Assembly (NCBI RefSeq): GCF_003217325.1
Contig: NZ_QJTI01000016.1
Location: 25,025 to 89,024, forward strand
Direction of reading: 5' to 3'
Source: Rhodopseudomonas faecalis
Lineage (GTDB): Bacteria > Pseudomonadota > Alphaproteobacteria > Rhizobiales > Xanthobacteraceae
DNA length: 64,000 bases
In this document: piece after piece, positions 19,206 to 27,189 of the stretch
Layout: every line of letters begins with the position of its first letter
Numbering within the stretch: the stretch's first letter is position 1
The notes under the pieces: model-generated
Database searches by the model: none
Seen by the model: the letters and a program-made list of their open reading frames with translations, nothing else
What the model was told of the DNA's origin: nothing
Position numbers and translations under genes: made by a program

Positions 19206-20903
19206 TCAGCTTCCCAAAACCTTCACGGCGTTGTTGGGCGTCACCGACACCACCTTGTGGCGCTCGACATGGGCCGCCAGCACATCCCAGATCGGCGGGC
19301 CCTGCGTGCCTTCATTGACGCTGGCCCAGCCGGCGACGCTGTAGCGCTTCGACGCTTCGATCGGCTTGCCGCTCTTGAGATGGGTGAGATCGGAAATGCG
19401 CGCGCCAGCCGGCTTGGCAATGTCGATCGCGTAGCCCATGCCGCCGACCCGCACCATGTCGCCGCCGCCCTGGAAATACGGATCGGGATGGAAGATGTTG
19501 TCGGCGATATCTTCCAGCACCTCTTTGAGCTGCTGGCCGGTCATCTCGATCCGGTAGCAATTCGGATAAGTGATCGCGGTGGCGTTGGTAACGTGTTCCC
19601 AGGTGATCTCGTCATTGGGTAGCAGCGAGCCGCCCCAGCGGAAGCCGGGCGACAGCGCGATCTCGACGTCACGCTGCTCCAGCATGGCGTTACAGATCAG
19701 ATCGTCGAAAGTGCCGTTGAAATTGCCACGCCGGTACAGCAGCGAGTCGGTGCGGCCGATGGTGCGTTGCAGATCCTTGGCATAGGGCGCGCGCACTTGC
19801 TCGATCAGCTTGGCCATCGCCAGATCGGGCGCGATCGCGTCGGCGAACACCGGCATCAGCTTGAAGCGCAGCCCGCCGACCTTGCCATTCGCCACATCGA
19901 TATCGAGCCTTGATACGAATTTGCCGTGCGAGCCCGACGCCACCAGCACGGTGTCGCCGACCCGGACCAAGCCCGGCATGGCATCATGGGTGTGGCCGGT
20001 GAGAATGACGTCGATGCCTTTGACGCGGCTGGCGAGCTTGCGATCGACGTCAAAGCCATTATGCGACAGCAGCACCACCACGGCGGCGCCTTCGGCGCGC
20101 GCGGCATCGACCTGCTTCTGGATATCTTCCTCGCGAATGCCAAATTCCCAGCGCGGAAACATCCAGCGCGGATTGGCAACCGCGGTTCGCGGCAACGCCT
20201 GACCGATCACCGCAACCTTGACGCCGCCGCGCTCAAACGTCTTGCGCGCCTCGAACACCGGCTCCTGCCATTCGTTGTCGCGCACGTTCTGCGCCAGGAA
20301 CGCGAAGGGCGCAGCATCGACGATCGCCTTGACGCGATCGGCGCCGAGCGTGAATTCCCAATGCGCGGTCATGGCGTCGAGCTTGAGCGCCGACATGACA
20401 TCGACCATGTCCTGGCCGTCGGTCTTGAGCGCGGTCCAACTGCCCTGCCAGGTGTCACCGCCGTCGAGCAGCAGCACATTGTCGGCGCCGCGCTCGGCGC
20501 GCACTGCGGCGACCAGCGTCGCGATGCGGTCGAGCCCGCCCATGCGGCCGTAATTGCGCGCCAGAGAGATGAAATCATCAGAGGTCAGCGCGAACGCATC
20601 GGCCGATCCGGTGGCGATTTTGAAATAGGCGCGAAACTCGGCGTCGGTGAGATGCGGCGGCTGTCCCTTGACCTCGCCGACCCCGAGATTGATCGACGGC
20701 TCCCGGAAATGCAGCGGCATCAGCTGCGCGTGGATGTCGGTGACGTGCAGGATGGTGAGGCGACCAAGCGCATCGAACTTCGTGATGTCGGCCTGCGTCA
20801 GGCGCTGCTGCGCCGCGACCTGGCCGAGCGGCCCGAGCCCGGAGCCGAGCACCAGCGTCGAGGCAGCCGCCGTCGCTTGCAGGAATTCCCGCCTTGAAAT
20901 CAT
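19206..20903 (-). CDS. soxB: SoxB thiosulfohydrolase
   Basis: SoxB hydrolyses sulfate from SoxY-bound thiosulfonate in the periplasm using a dinuclear metal centre. The 565-residue protein opens with a Tat-type signal (SRREFLQATAAAS). It shows metallophosphoesterase motifs DIHAQ (56-60), GGDTWQGS (about 148-155), AHWEFTLG (SoxB form of the GNHE motif) and LTGHTHDAMPG, followed by a 5'-nucleotidase C-terminal domain. Length and motifs match the family. Spacing to soxC is 48 bp and to soxZ 89 bp. Confidence 0.96.
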   Translation of the reverse strand: MISRREFLQATAAASTLVLGSGLGPLGQVAAQQRLTQADITKFDALGRLTILHVTDIHAQLMPLHFREPSINLGVGEVKGQPPHLTDAEFRAYFKIATGSADAFALTSDDFISLARNYGRMGGLDRIATLVAAVRAERGADNVLLLDGGDTWQGSWTALKTDGQDMVDVMSALKLDAMTAHWEFTLGADRVKAIVDAAPFAFLAQNVRDNEWQEPVFEARKTFERGGVKVAVIGQALPRTAVANPRWMFPRWEFGIREEDIQKQVDAARAEGAAVVVLLSHNGFDVDRKLASRVKGIDVILTGHTHDAMPGLVRVGDTVLVASGSHGKFVSRLDIDVANGKVGGLRFKLMPVFADAIAPDLAMAKLIEQVRAPYAKDLQRTIGRTDSLLYRRGNFNGTFDDLICNAMLEQRDVEIALSPGFRWGGSLLPNDEITWEHVTNATAITYPNCYRIEMTGQQLKEVLEDIADNIFHPDPYFQGGGDMVRVGGMGYAIDIAKPAGARISDLTHLKSGKPIEASKRYSVAGWASVNEGTQGPPIWDVLAAHVERHKVVSVTPNNAVKVLGS

Positions 20904-20992
20904 CGTTCCACCCTTGGCCGTCTAATCGCCGCCAATTCGGCGGTCATTATCGTTGCGTGCGCGGCCGCGGCGTGAGCCGGGCCGCTTGCGAA

Positions 20993-21322
20993 CTAACCGA
21001 CGGTTATTTTGTTTTTGGAGACGTAGTTCGAGCCGTCATCATCCTTCCAGGTGAAGGTGAATTCGCCGCTCTCGGCGGCCTTGTAGAAGAACGACTGGAA
21101 CGGATTCGACGAGATCGCCGGATTCCACTCGGCTTCAAAGAACGGCTTGCCGTTAAACTCGGCCACGAATTTGTTGATGATCTTGCGCGGCACGATCTTG
21201 CCGGAGGCGTCCTTGCGCTGACCGGACTCCATTTCGTGGGAGATCAGCGTCTTGATTTCGATCAGTTCGCCCGGCTTGGCCTGGGCGGGAACACGGACGC
21301 GGGGGGTGGGTGCGCTCGACAT
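20993..21322 (-). CDS. soxZ: SoxZ, partner of the SoxYZ carrier
   Basis: A 109-residue protein without a signal peptide. It has the Ig-like fold typical of SoxZ (RVRVPAQAKPGELIEIKTLI, then FFEAEWNPAISSNPFQSFFY and FTWKDDDG). SoxZ is exported with SoxY by the Tat system and presents SoxY's swinging arm to the enzymes. It follows soxY by 36 bp. Confidence 0.95.
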   Translation of the reverse strand: MSSAPTPRVRVPAQAKPGELIEIKTLISHEMESGQRKDASGKIVPRKIINKFVAEFNGKPFFEAEWNPAISSNPFQSFFYKAAESGEFTFTWKDDDGSNYVSKNKITVG

Positions 21323-21358
21323 GATGTATTTCCTCGCCTTGTTTCGTTGAACGGGCCG

Positions 21359-21823
21359 TTAGCCGCCGCAGCCGCCGATCGTCACTTTGACGTTGGCTTT
21401 GGCCGTGTAGAGGCTGCCGTTCGACATTTCGGCAACGCAGATGATGTTCTGGGTCTGCGCGAGCCGCATCCGTGTCGATGCCGCCGCCTTGCCGCAGGCC
21501 GGCGAGAATTTGTAGCTGACGATGCCGGGCAGCGGATTGCCATCGGCAAAGACGTGGACCGCCTTGACGTAGTCGGCCTCGGTCATCGGGCTATCAACTT
21601 CGACCGAGATCGGCACCACCAGGCCGTTTTCGGCGATTTCCGGCACGTCGAGCTTGATCTTGCCGGCCTCGAACTTCTTGTCGCCGTATAGTTTCTTCAG
21701 TTCGGCATCGACCATTTGCTGGTCAGCGAATGACAGCCGCGGCGCCAGCAGCGCGGCGAACCCCGCGATGGCTGCCAGCCCCAGAGCTTCACGACGAGAC
21801 GGTTTGCCCGCATTCCAACCCAT
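21359..21823 (-). CDS. soxY: SoxY, covalent sulfur carrier
   Basis: A 154-residue protein with a Tat signal (SRREALGLAAIAGFAALLAP) and the diagnostic C-terminal GGCGG arm. The cysteine of that arm carries the sulfur intermediates. The start at 21823 (MGWNAGKPSRREALG) is chosen because the upstream extension to 21904 crosses the promoter region and would disturb the Tat signal. It is the first gene of soxYZBCD-yeeE and is divergent from soxA across 171 bp. Confidence 0.95.
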   Translation of the reverse strand: MGWNAGKPSRREALGLAAIAGFAALLAPRLSFADQQMVDAELKKLYGDKKFEAGKIKLDVPEIAENGLVVPISVEVDSPMTEADYVKAVHVFADGNPLPGIVSYKFSPACGKAAASTRMRLAQTQNIICVAEMSNGSLYTAKANVKVTIGGCGG

Positions 21824-21994
21824 GGTGACGTCCTCCAACGGGAGTCTGCGCTCCCTGGCGATAGTTTCGCTTGACGATATCAAGCCGCCGCTATCAAGAT
21901 ACAAATATCATTATATCGATTTTCTTGAATGTAAAGATACCCGACAGAAGTCGATTGATGGAGCCGCTCCAAGACGGCCAACAGGGAGGAGTTG
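21824..21994. promoter_or_regulatory. Divergent soxY/soxA promoter region
   Basis: This 171-bp spacer is the most AT-rich stretch near the island. ATATCATTATAT (about 21906-21917) has symmetric ATAT ends, close to CGATTTTC and a TTGAATG. Divergent control by the ArsR-type regulator at 24878 is plausible. No exact match to the palindrome at 24431-24456 was found. GGGAGGA just upstream of 21995 is the soxA RBS. Confidence 0.45.
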
Positions 21995-22840
21995 ATGAGA
22001 GCAGCGGCGATCGCGGCTGGCGCACTGATGCTGCTTTGCAGCATGGGCGTCATGGCTCACGCTCAGAACAATAAGGACGCTCAGGACAATAAGGACAATG
22101 GCGAGAAGGAGATCGAGCGCTACCGCGCGATGATCTCCGATCCGATGTCCAATCCCGGTTACCTCGCGGTCGATCGCGGCGAAGCGCTGTGGAAGCAGCC
22201 GCGCGGCGCCAACAATGTCTCGCTGGAACAATGCGATCTCGGGCTCGGCGCCGGCAAGCTGGAAGGCGCCTATGCCAAGCTGCCGCGCTACTTCGCCGAC
22301 GCCGACCGGGTGATGGATCTCGAGCAGCGGCTGTTGTGGTGCATGGACAAGCTGCAGGCGCTGGATACCAAGGATGTGATCGCGCGGCGCTTCTCGGCGC
22401 CGGGACGCGCCTCCGACATGCAGGATCTGGTGGCGTTCATCGCCAACAAATCGAGCGGCATGAAGATCGAGCCGCAGCTCAGTCACCCCAAGGAAAAGGA
22501 GATGGCGGCGGTCGGCGAGGAAATGTTCTATCGCCGCGGCGGCGTGATGGATTTTGCCTGCGCTACCTGTCACGGCGAAGAGGGCAAGCGCATCCGCCTG
22601 CAGCAATTGCCGAACTTCTCCAAGCCCAGCCCGCAGGCCCAGGAAGCGATGGGCTCCTGGCCGACCTATCGGGTGTCGCAAGGCGCGCTGCGTACCATGC
22701 AGCACCGCTTGTGGGACTGCTACCGGCAACAGCGCTGGCCCGTGCCTGAATATGGCTCGGACGGCATCACCGCGCTCACGCTGTTTCTCAATAAGCAGGC
22801 GGCGGGCGGCGACATCAACGTTCCTTCCATCAAGCGCTGA
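21995..22840 (+). CDS. soxA: SoxA, catalytic cytochrome subunit of SoxAX (monoheme form)
   Basis: SoxA joins thiosulfate to SoxY-cysteine with SoxX. The 281-residue protein has a signal peptide (to about residue 23), a first cytochrome-like domain with Cys80 and Cys116 but no CXXCH, and a second domain with [11 protein letters not shown] (heme, 189-193). The active-site cysteine, Cys242, is in [10 protein letters not shown]. The lack of the first CXXCH makes it a one-heme SoxA, unlike the diheme Rhodovulum type. ATG 21995 follows a strong GGGAGGA; a TTG three bases upstream is in frame. soxX begins 12 bases after its stop. Confidence 0.93.
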   Translation: MRAAAIAAGALMLLCSMGVMAHAQNNKDAQDNKDNGEKEIERYRAMISDPMSNPGYLAVDRGEALWKQPRGANNVSLEQCDLGLGAGKLEGAYAKLPRYFADADRVMDLEQRLLWCMDKLQALDTKDVIARRFSAPGRASDMQDLVAFIANKSSGMKIEPQLSHPKEKEMAAVGEEMFYRRGGVMDFACATCHGEEGKRIRLQQLPNFSKPSPQAQEAMGSWPTYRVSQGALRTMQHRLWDCYRQQRWPVPEYGSDGITALTLFLNKQAAGGDINVPSIKR

Positions 22841-22852
22841 GGGCCGGCTGCC

Positions 22853-23596
22853 ATGACCAGGATGACCTTCGCCAAGATGAACTATGTCAAAACCTTCGCC
22901 GTGATTGCCGTGGCCGTGGCCGTCGCCGGTGCGGTGGCCGGCCACGCCGCCGATCTGCCGCTGCCGGTGGCCAAGCCCGCTATCAGCCAGGACGTGGTCA
23001 GCCAAACCGTGGTCAGCCAAACCGTGGTCAGCCAAACCGTGGTCAGCCAAGCCGTGGTCAGCCAAGCCGTGGTCGACAATTATCTGCAGGCGACCTTTGG
23101 CAAGGCGCCGCCGGAATGGCAGGCCAAGATCGTACCGGATGAGGCGATGAAACTATGCAGCAGCTATCGCAACGAGCCGCCGCCGGCGCTGGCTGAAAAG
23201 CTGATCGCCGAGGAGAGCCAACGGGTGGTGCTGCCGGCCGACGGCCAGTTCCTCGGCGATTGGAAGTCCGGCGCCAAGATCGCCAATAACGGCCGCGGCG
23301 GCCAGTTTTCCGACGACGCCAACACCGTGAATGGCGGCAATTGCTACGCCTGCCATCAGATGGAGCAATCGGAAGTGTCGTTCGGCACGCTCGGGCCGAG
23401 CCTGACCCACTACGGCAAGGACCGCCACTACGACGCGGCCGAAATCAAGCGCGCTTATATCAAGATCTACAATTCGCAGGCCGTGGTGGCGTGCTCCAAC
23501 ATGCCGCGCTTTGGCGCCAACAAATTCCTGACCGAGCAGCAGATCAAGGACGTGATGGCGTTCCTGTTCGATCCGCAATCGCCCGTGAACAAATAG
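22853..23596 (+). CDS. soxX: SoxX, monoheme cytochrome subunit of SoxAX, with a repeat-encoded linker
   Basis: SoxX accepts electrons from SoxA. The 247-residue protein has a signal peptide (hydrophobic stretch 13-32), one CXXCH (NCYACH, 164-168) and a probable axial Met in NMPRFG (217). Residues about 45-74 form a repeated VVSQT/VVSQA linker encoded by 15-bp tandem repeats. This is an unusual feature between signal peptide and cytochrome domain. Without this insert the length is near other SoxX proteins of this clade. Alternative starts at 22862 and 22877 are possible. Confidence 0.92.
   Translation: MTRMTFAKMNYVKTFAVIAVAVAVAGAVAGHAADLPLPVAKPAISQDVVSQTVVSQTVVSQTVVSQAVVSQAVVDNYLQATFGKAPPEWQAKIVPDEAMKLCSSYRNEPPPALAEKLIAEESQRVVLPADGQFLGDWKSGAKIANNGRGGQFSDDANTVNGGNCYACHQMEQSEVSFGTLGPSLTHYGKDRHYDAAEIKRAYIKIYNSQAVVACSNMPRFGANKFLTEQQIKDVMAFLFDPQSPVNK
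22994..23068 (+). repeat. 15-bp tandem repeat inside soxX
   Basis: Five head-to-tail units start at 22994, 23009, 23024, 23039 and 23054. The first three are GTGGTCAGCCAAACC and the last two GTGGTCAGCCAAGCC, followed by a partial GTGGTC and preceded by a degenerate ATCAGCCAGGAC. Near identity suggests recent slippage or expansion. The unit length keeps the frame (VVSQT or VVSQA). Confidence 0.95.
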
Positions 23597-23626
23597 CCCG
23601 CAACAAACAAACTGGGATTGCTGATC

Positions 23627-24127
23627 ATGATGCTCCGCTCTGTGCTCATCGCCCTGCTCGCCGCCAGCGCTATTGCGGCGGCCGCCCGCGCGCAGGACGC
23701 GCTGGTCACCTACAAGGCGCTCAGCCCGGAACTGGCGCTCGACTGCGCGCGCGCCGCACTCAACGAATGCCGCACGCGCGGCTTTCAGGTCGGGGTCGCG
23801 GTGGTCGATCGCTTCGGCCTCACGCAAGTGACGCTGCGCGACCGCTTTGCCGGCGCGCACACCATTCCGACCGCGACCGGCAAGGCCTGGACCGCGGCGA
23901 CGTTCCGCACCGCCACCACCGATCTGCAGAACTTAAGCCAGCCGGGCTCGGCGCTGTCCGGTCTGCGCAGCGTGCCGGGCGCGCTGATCCTGGGCGGCGC
24001 GATCACCATCGACGCGGCCGGCTCGCTGGTCGGCGCGATCGGCGTGTCGGGTGCGCCGGGTGGCGACATCGACGAAGCCTGCGCCAAAGCGGGCATCGAC
24101 GCCATTCGCGAACGGCTGGATTTTTAG
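23627..24127 (+). CDS. HbpS/GlcG (DUF336) family exported heme-binding-like protein
   Basis: A 166-residue protein with a signal peptide (MMLRSVLIALLAASAIAAAARA) followed by a GlcG/HbpS domain. GFQVGVAVVDRFG, TGKAWTAATFRT, PGALILGGAITI and GAIGVSGAPGGDIDEACA are characteristic. HbpS binds heme in Streptomyces, but the family's roles vary. It is 30 bp downstream of soxX and is likely the third gene of the soxAX operon. Such proteins are often seen near periplasmic cytochromes, suggesting heme or redox housekeeping. Confidence 0.83.
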   Translation: MMLRSVLIALLAASAIAAAARAQDALVTYKALSPELALDCARAALNECRTRGFQVGVAVVDRFGLTQVTLRDRFAGAHTIPTATGKAWTAATFRTATTDLQNLSQPGSALSGLRSVPGALILGGAITIDAAGSLVGAIGVSGAPGGDIDEACAKAGIDAIRERLDF

Positions 24128-24192
24128 CGCTATCGCGAAAGACCGAGCGGCCGCGCTCATACCCGCGGCCCTCGATACCCAACTGTCCAGTC

Positions 24193-24230
24193 GTCGTGGC
24201 CGGGCTTCGTCCCGGCCATCCGCGTCTTGG
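24193..24230. repeat. Half-copy of family A repeat
   Basis: GTCGTGGCCGGGCTTCGTCC followed by CGGCCATCCGCGTCTTGG is the left half of the family A element with point changes and no right arm. The 324-bp gap between the HbpS-like and SoxS-like genes holds only this and the palindrome at 24431-24456. Confidence 0.75.
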
Positions 24231-24430
24231 CCTTTTGAACGCGCGTGACGCCGGTGACTAGGCCTGACGAATCACCACAGCGCCGCTGCTATCAGCCGAT
24301 ATCGCCGAGCGCGGGAAAGGTTGCCACAGCCAGTTCGAGACCTGCGGCATGGCGCCGGACAGGAACATCAGCCCGGCCCTACCGCTCCGATCCAAGAGAT
24401 ATTGGCCGTCAAGGGCGGTAGGCTCTGGTA

Positions 24431-24456
24431 CACATATGCGAATTCGATTATATGTG
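24431..24456. promoter_or_regulatory. Palindrome before the soxS-like/arsR genes, probable operator
   Basis: CACATAT (24431-24437) and ATATGTG (24450-24456) are perfect 7-bp inverted arms around a 12-base centre that contains CGAATTCG. It overlaps the first start codon of the thioredoxin-like gene. ArsR-family proteins bind AT-rich palindromes of this size, and the regulator is the next gene but one, so autoregulation is likely. Confidence 0.5.
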
Positions 24457-24859
24457 CGCTATGTCGAAGGGGTGGAGACCGCAACTTCTGTTTGCAGCGC
24501 TGCTATTGGCGTTGATGCCGATGCGCGCCATGGCGGCTGAGTTGATCGTGTTTGAACGCGATGGCTGCCCCTGGTGCCAGCGCTGGAATCGCGAGGTCGG
24601 CGCCGTTTACGACAAGACCGACGAAGCGAAACGGCTGCCGCTGCGGCGCGTCAATCTCGACCGCGGCACGGCGCAGGGCCTGCGGCTCGATATGCCGGTG
24701 CGCTTTACGCCGACATTCGTGGTGGTGGACCAGGACCGTGAGGTCGGGCGCATCACGGGTTACATCAATGACGATACGTTCTGGGGCTTGCTTGGCACCT
24801 TGATCGCCAAACTGCCGCCCCCGGTTGCTGAGAGTTCAGTATCGGCCATCCAACGCTAG
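24452..24859 (+). CDS. soxS: SoxS-like periplasmic thioredoxin-family protein
   Basis: A 135-residue protein with a signal peptide (hydrophobic 11-28) and a thioredoxin-like domain, ELIVFERDGCPWCQRW. The CPWC active site is at 39-42, with the cis-proline in RFTPTFVVVD. SoxS-type proteins are periplasmic reductants that keep the SoxY cysteine active in Paracoccus. Its position, with the regulator gene immediately downstream (18 bp), fits. The start is either 24452 or 24461. A palindrome overlaps the start. Confidence 0.75.
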   Translation: MCAMSKGWRPQLLFAALLLALMPMRAMAAELIVFERDGCPWCQRWNREVGAVYDKTDEAKRLPLRRVNLDRGTAQGLRLDMPVRFTPTFVVVDQDREVGRITGYINDDTFWGLLGTLIAKLPPPVAESSVSAIQR

Positions 24860-24877
24860 AGCGGATCCTTCAGCATC

Positions 24878-25255
24878 ATGGCATCGATCCTTCCCGACGA
24901 TATCGAAACGGAACTGCGAGACGGCGCGGAATATTCGCCGGAACTCGAAACGCTGATGCGCAATGCGCGCAAGGCCAGCAACTTCCTGAAAGCGCTGTCG
25001 CATGAAAGCCGGCTGCTGCTGCTGTGCCTGCTCGCCGAGGGCGAACGCTCGGTCAGCGAACTGGAGAGCATTCTGTCGTTGCGGCAATCTGCTGTGTCGC
25101 AGCAATTGGCGCGGCTGCGCTATGACGGCATGGTCGATACCCGCCGCGACGGCAAGACGATCTACTATAGTCTTGCCAATGACGACGTGCGCCGTGTGAT
25201 ATCTGTCGTGTACGATATCTTCTGCGCAACCGCGAAGGCCGACAAGAAGCCATAA
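24878..25255 (+). CDS. ArsR-family sulfur-responsive regulator (BigR/SqrR/SoxR type)
   Basis: A 125-residue winged-helix repressor with the recognition helix in LRQSAVSQQLARLRYDG and a wing at RRDGKTIYYSL. Cys50 (RLLLLCLLAEGE) and Cys116 (VYDIFCATAK) are 66 residues apart. This is exactly the spacing of the cysteine pair in BigR and SqrR (Cys41/42 and Cys107/108), which forms a tetrasulfide bridge with persulfides and releases DNA. It probably controls the sox genes, the adjacent YeeE/YedE gene and itself in response to sulfide or thiosulfate-derived sulfane sulfur. Classical sox clusters call such proteins SoxR. Confidence 0.88.
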   Translation: MASILPDDIETELRDGAEYSPELETLMRNARKASNFLKALSHESRLLLLCLLAEGERSVSELESILSLRQSAVSQQLARLRYDGMVDTRRDGKTIYYSLANDDVRRVISVVYDIFCATAKADKKP

Positions 25256-25331
25256 CTCCGCCGGGACGCCGAAAGGCTCGGACCGCGCTTGCCAAGGCGA
25301 GCAGCGGCCTTGCGCGCAACGGGAGGTCCCT

Positions 25332-26417
25332 GTGCAGAGTTGGTCCGCCTGGATCATCGCGTTTGCCGGCTTCGCGATCGGGCTGATCGCCGGATTTGCC
25401 GTGCGACAAGCCAAGCTGTGCTCATTCGGCGCGATCGAAGATCTGCTGATCGGCGGTGACAGCCGGCGTATGCGGGTGTTCGCGCTCGCGCTCGGCATTG
25501 CGCTGCTTGGTACGCAAGCGCTGATCGCATTCGGCGTGCTGGCGCCGGATCAAACCTCCTACACGCCAAGCGCGCTGCCGCTGCTTTCGACCGTGACCGG
25601 CAGCATCCTGTTCGGCATTGGCATGGCGCTGGTCGGCACCTGCGGCTTTGGCTCGCTGGTGCGGCTTGGCACCGGCGATCTGCGCAGCCTGGTGGTGGTG
25701 CTGGTGCTGGGCGCGCTGGCCTACGCCACGCTGCGCGGCATTTTCGCAGCGCCACGGATCACGGTGCTGGAGGCGGTCGCCGTTCCGATGCCTGATGGCC
25801 TGCGCTCCGACCTGCCATCGCTGATCAAATATCTGATCGGCTCGGAATGGCGCGGCGCGCTGGCGCTGACCCTCGGCGCGGCGCTGTGTTTCAGCGCGCT
25901 CGGCAGCAGCCGGATGTGGCGGACGCCGCGATTGCTGACGGCTGGCGCCGTGCTCGGCGTGATGGTGACGCTGGGCTGGCTGGCGACCACGCTGTTGCAT
26001 GATGACTTCGCCGGGCCGGCGCGGCCGCAAAGCCTGACCTTCGTTTCGACGGTCGGCAAGGCATTGTTTGCCAGCCTGATCAGCACCGCCAATCTCGCCG
26101 ATTTCGGCGTCGGCTCGGTGTTCGGCGTGATCGCGGGCGCGTTCTTGTCGGCCTGGTGGTCCGATGATCTGCGCTGGGAAGCGTTCGATGATGATCGCGA
26201 GATGCGCCGTCATCTCACCGGCGCGGCGCTGATGGGCGTTGGCGGCATTCTCGCCGGCGGCTGCACCATCGGCCAGGGACTAACCGCCGGATCGCTGCTA
26301 TCGTTGTCCTGGCCGTTTGCCGTCGGCGGCATGATCCTGGGCGCCCGGATCGGCATCGCGTTTCTGATGGGTGACATCCCCTTGCGGGCCCGGCGCGGCA
26401 AGCAGCGGCTGACTTAG
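25332..26417 (+). CDS. YeeE/YedE family sulfur-compound transporter (TsuA/PmpAB-like)
   Basis: A 361-residue membrane protein with about nine hydrophobic segments and conserved cysteines in KLCSFGAIEDL, GTCGFGSLVRLG and AGGCTIGQGLTAGS, similar to the thiosulfate-passing cysteines of TsuA. The GTG start at 25332 follows GGGAGGT (25321-25327) closely. It lies 76 bp after the ArsR regulator. It is a paralogue of the gene at 16007-17080 but clearly diverged. Candidate cargo is thiosulfate or other sulfane sulfur. Confidence 0.85.
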   Translation: MQSWSAWIIAFAGFAIGLIAGFAVRQAKLCSFGAIEDLLIGGDSRRMRVFALALGIALLGTQALIAFGVLAPDQTSYTPSALPLLSTVTGSILFGIGMALVGTCGFGSLVRLGTGDLRSLVVVLVLGALAYATLRGIFAAPRITVLEAVAVPMPDGLRSDLPSLIKYLIGSEWRGALALTLGAALCFSALGSSRMWRTPRLLTAGAVLGVMVTLGWLATTLLHDDFAGPARPQSLTFVSTVGKALFASLISTANLADFGVGSVFGVIAGAFLSAWWSDDLRWEAFDDDREMRRHLTGAALMGVGGILAGGCTIGQGLTAGSLLSLSWPFAVGGMILGARIGIAFLMGDIPLRARRGKQRLT

Positions 26418-26420
26418 CCA

Positions 26421-26435
26421 CCCGCTCGCAGCGGG
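26421..26435 (+). terminator. Small hairpin after the YeeE/YedE gene
   Basis: CCCGCT (26421-26426) and AGCGGG (26430-26435) surround a CGC loop directly after the stop codon at 26415-26417. The following sequence is AT-richer (CAAATAACAATC) but not a T-run, so it is a weak terminator candidate. Confidence 0.35.
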
Positions 26436-26657
26436 CAAATAACAATCACCGCTGTCACTTGCGGCAGTGCAGCACGGATAATTGCCGCGCGCATCAGCAA
26501 GACCACGCACTAACACTTGCCCAAACGCATCTTCGTATTATTATGTTCAAAAAGCTGAATGTATCTCTGCAGAGAGCGGCGGCCACGCTGCTACTGACAA
26601 GAGAACGAAGTCGCGCAACGGCCACTACCACAGGCCGCCGACGAAAGGGGCAAGGAA

Positions 26658-27173
26658 ATGCCGGGCAGCCGCCGCAAGGCGATACTGCTTTGCGGAGCAT
26701 GGGCAGCACAACCGCAACTCGCCTCCCATGATTCGCAGCGCGCACCAACGCCGGCCGAGGCCGCACGGCGAGCCGACCGCGTTGGCCGAGGCCGTCGCAG
26801 CGATGTTGTCGTCAGCCTCCAGATCACCAAGGTCGCCGCGCTCGTCATCGGCGCGGTGCTGATGACCACCGCCACGGCGAAAGCCGGCGGCGATCGCGAG
26901 CTTGGCGAATATCTCTCCACCGAATGCGTCACCTGTCATCAGCTCAGCGGCCGCAACGACGGCATTCCTTCGATCGTCGGCTGGCCGGAATCGAGCCTCG
27001 TGCAAGCGCTGAGCGATTTTCGCGAGCACCGCCGCGACAATGCGGTGATGCGCTCGATCGCCATCAAATTCACCGATGACGAATTGGCGGCGCTGGCTGC
27101 CTATTTCGGCAGTCTGGCACCGGATCATGAAACACAGTCGGTCGCCGCCAGCGACGGGGCCACAACCAAATAA
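26658..27173 (+). CDS. fccA: FccA-like monoheme cytochrome c of flavocytochrome c sulfide dehydrogenase
   Basis: The mature part (about 95 residues) is a c4-like cytochrome with a CXXCH in TECVTCHQ (90-94 in this numbering) and a probable axial Met in DNAVMRSIA. It should transfer electrons from FccB to the periplasmic cytochrome pool. The hydrophobic stretch ITKVAALVIGAVLMTTATAKA (residues 56-76) looks like the real signal peptide core. The first 50 residues are arginine-rich and unlike a leader, yet no good in-frame start lies closer, so the start is uncertain. fccB begins 16 bases after the stop with GGGAGGA between. Confidence 0.8.
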   Translation: MPGSRRKAILLCGAWAAQPQLASHDSQRAPTPAEAARRADRVGRGRRSDVVVSLQITKVAALVIGAVLMTTATAKAGGDRELGEYLSTECVTCHQLSGRNDGIPSIVGWPESSLVQALSDFREHRRDNAVMRSIAIKFTDDELAALAAYFGSLAPDHETQSVAASDGATTK

Positions 27174-27189
27174 GCAGGGAGGAATAAGC

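Noticed and set aside
22994..23068. Tandem repeats considered as a CRISPR array
   Set aside because: The 15-bp units are contiguous without spacers and lie in frame in soxX.
26543..26731. A short ORF (MFKKLNVSLQ...) upstream of fccA considered as its displaced N-terminus
   Set aside because: It is in another frame and lacks a signal-peptide pattern or heme motif. Joining it would require an unproven frameshift.
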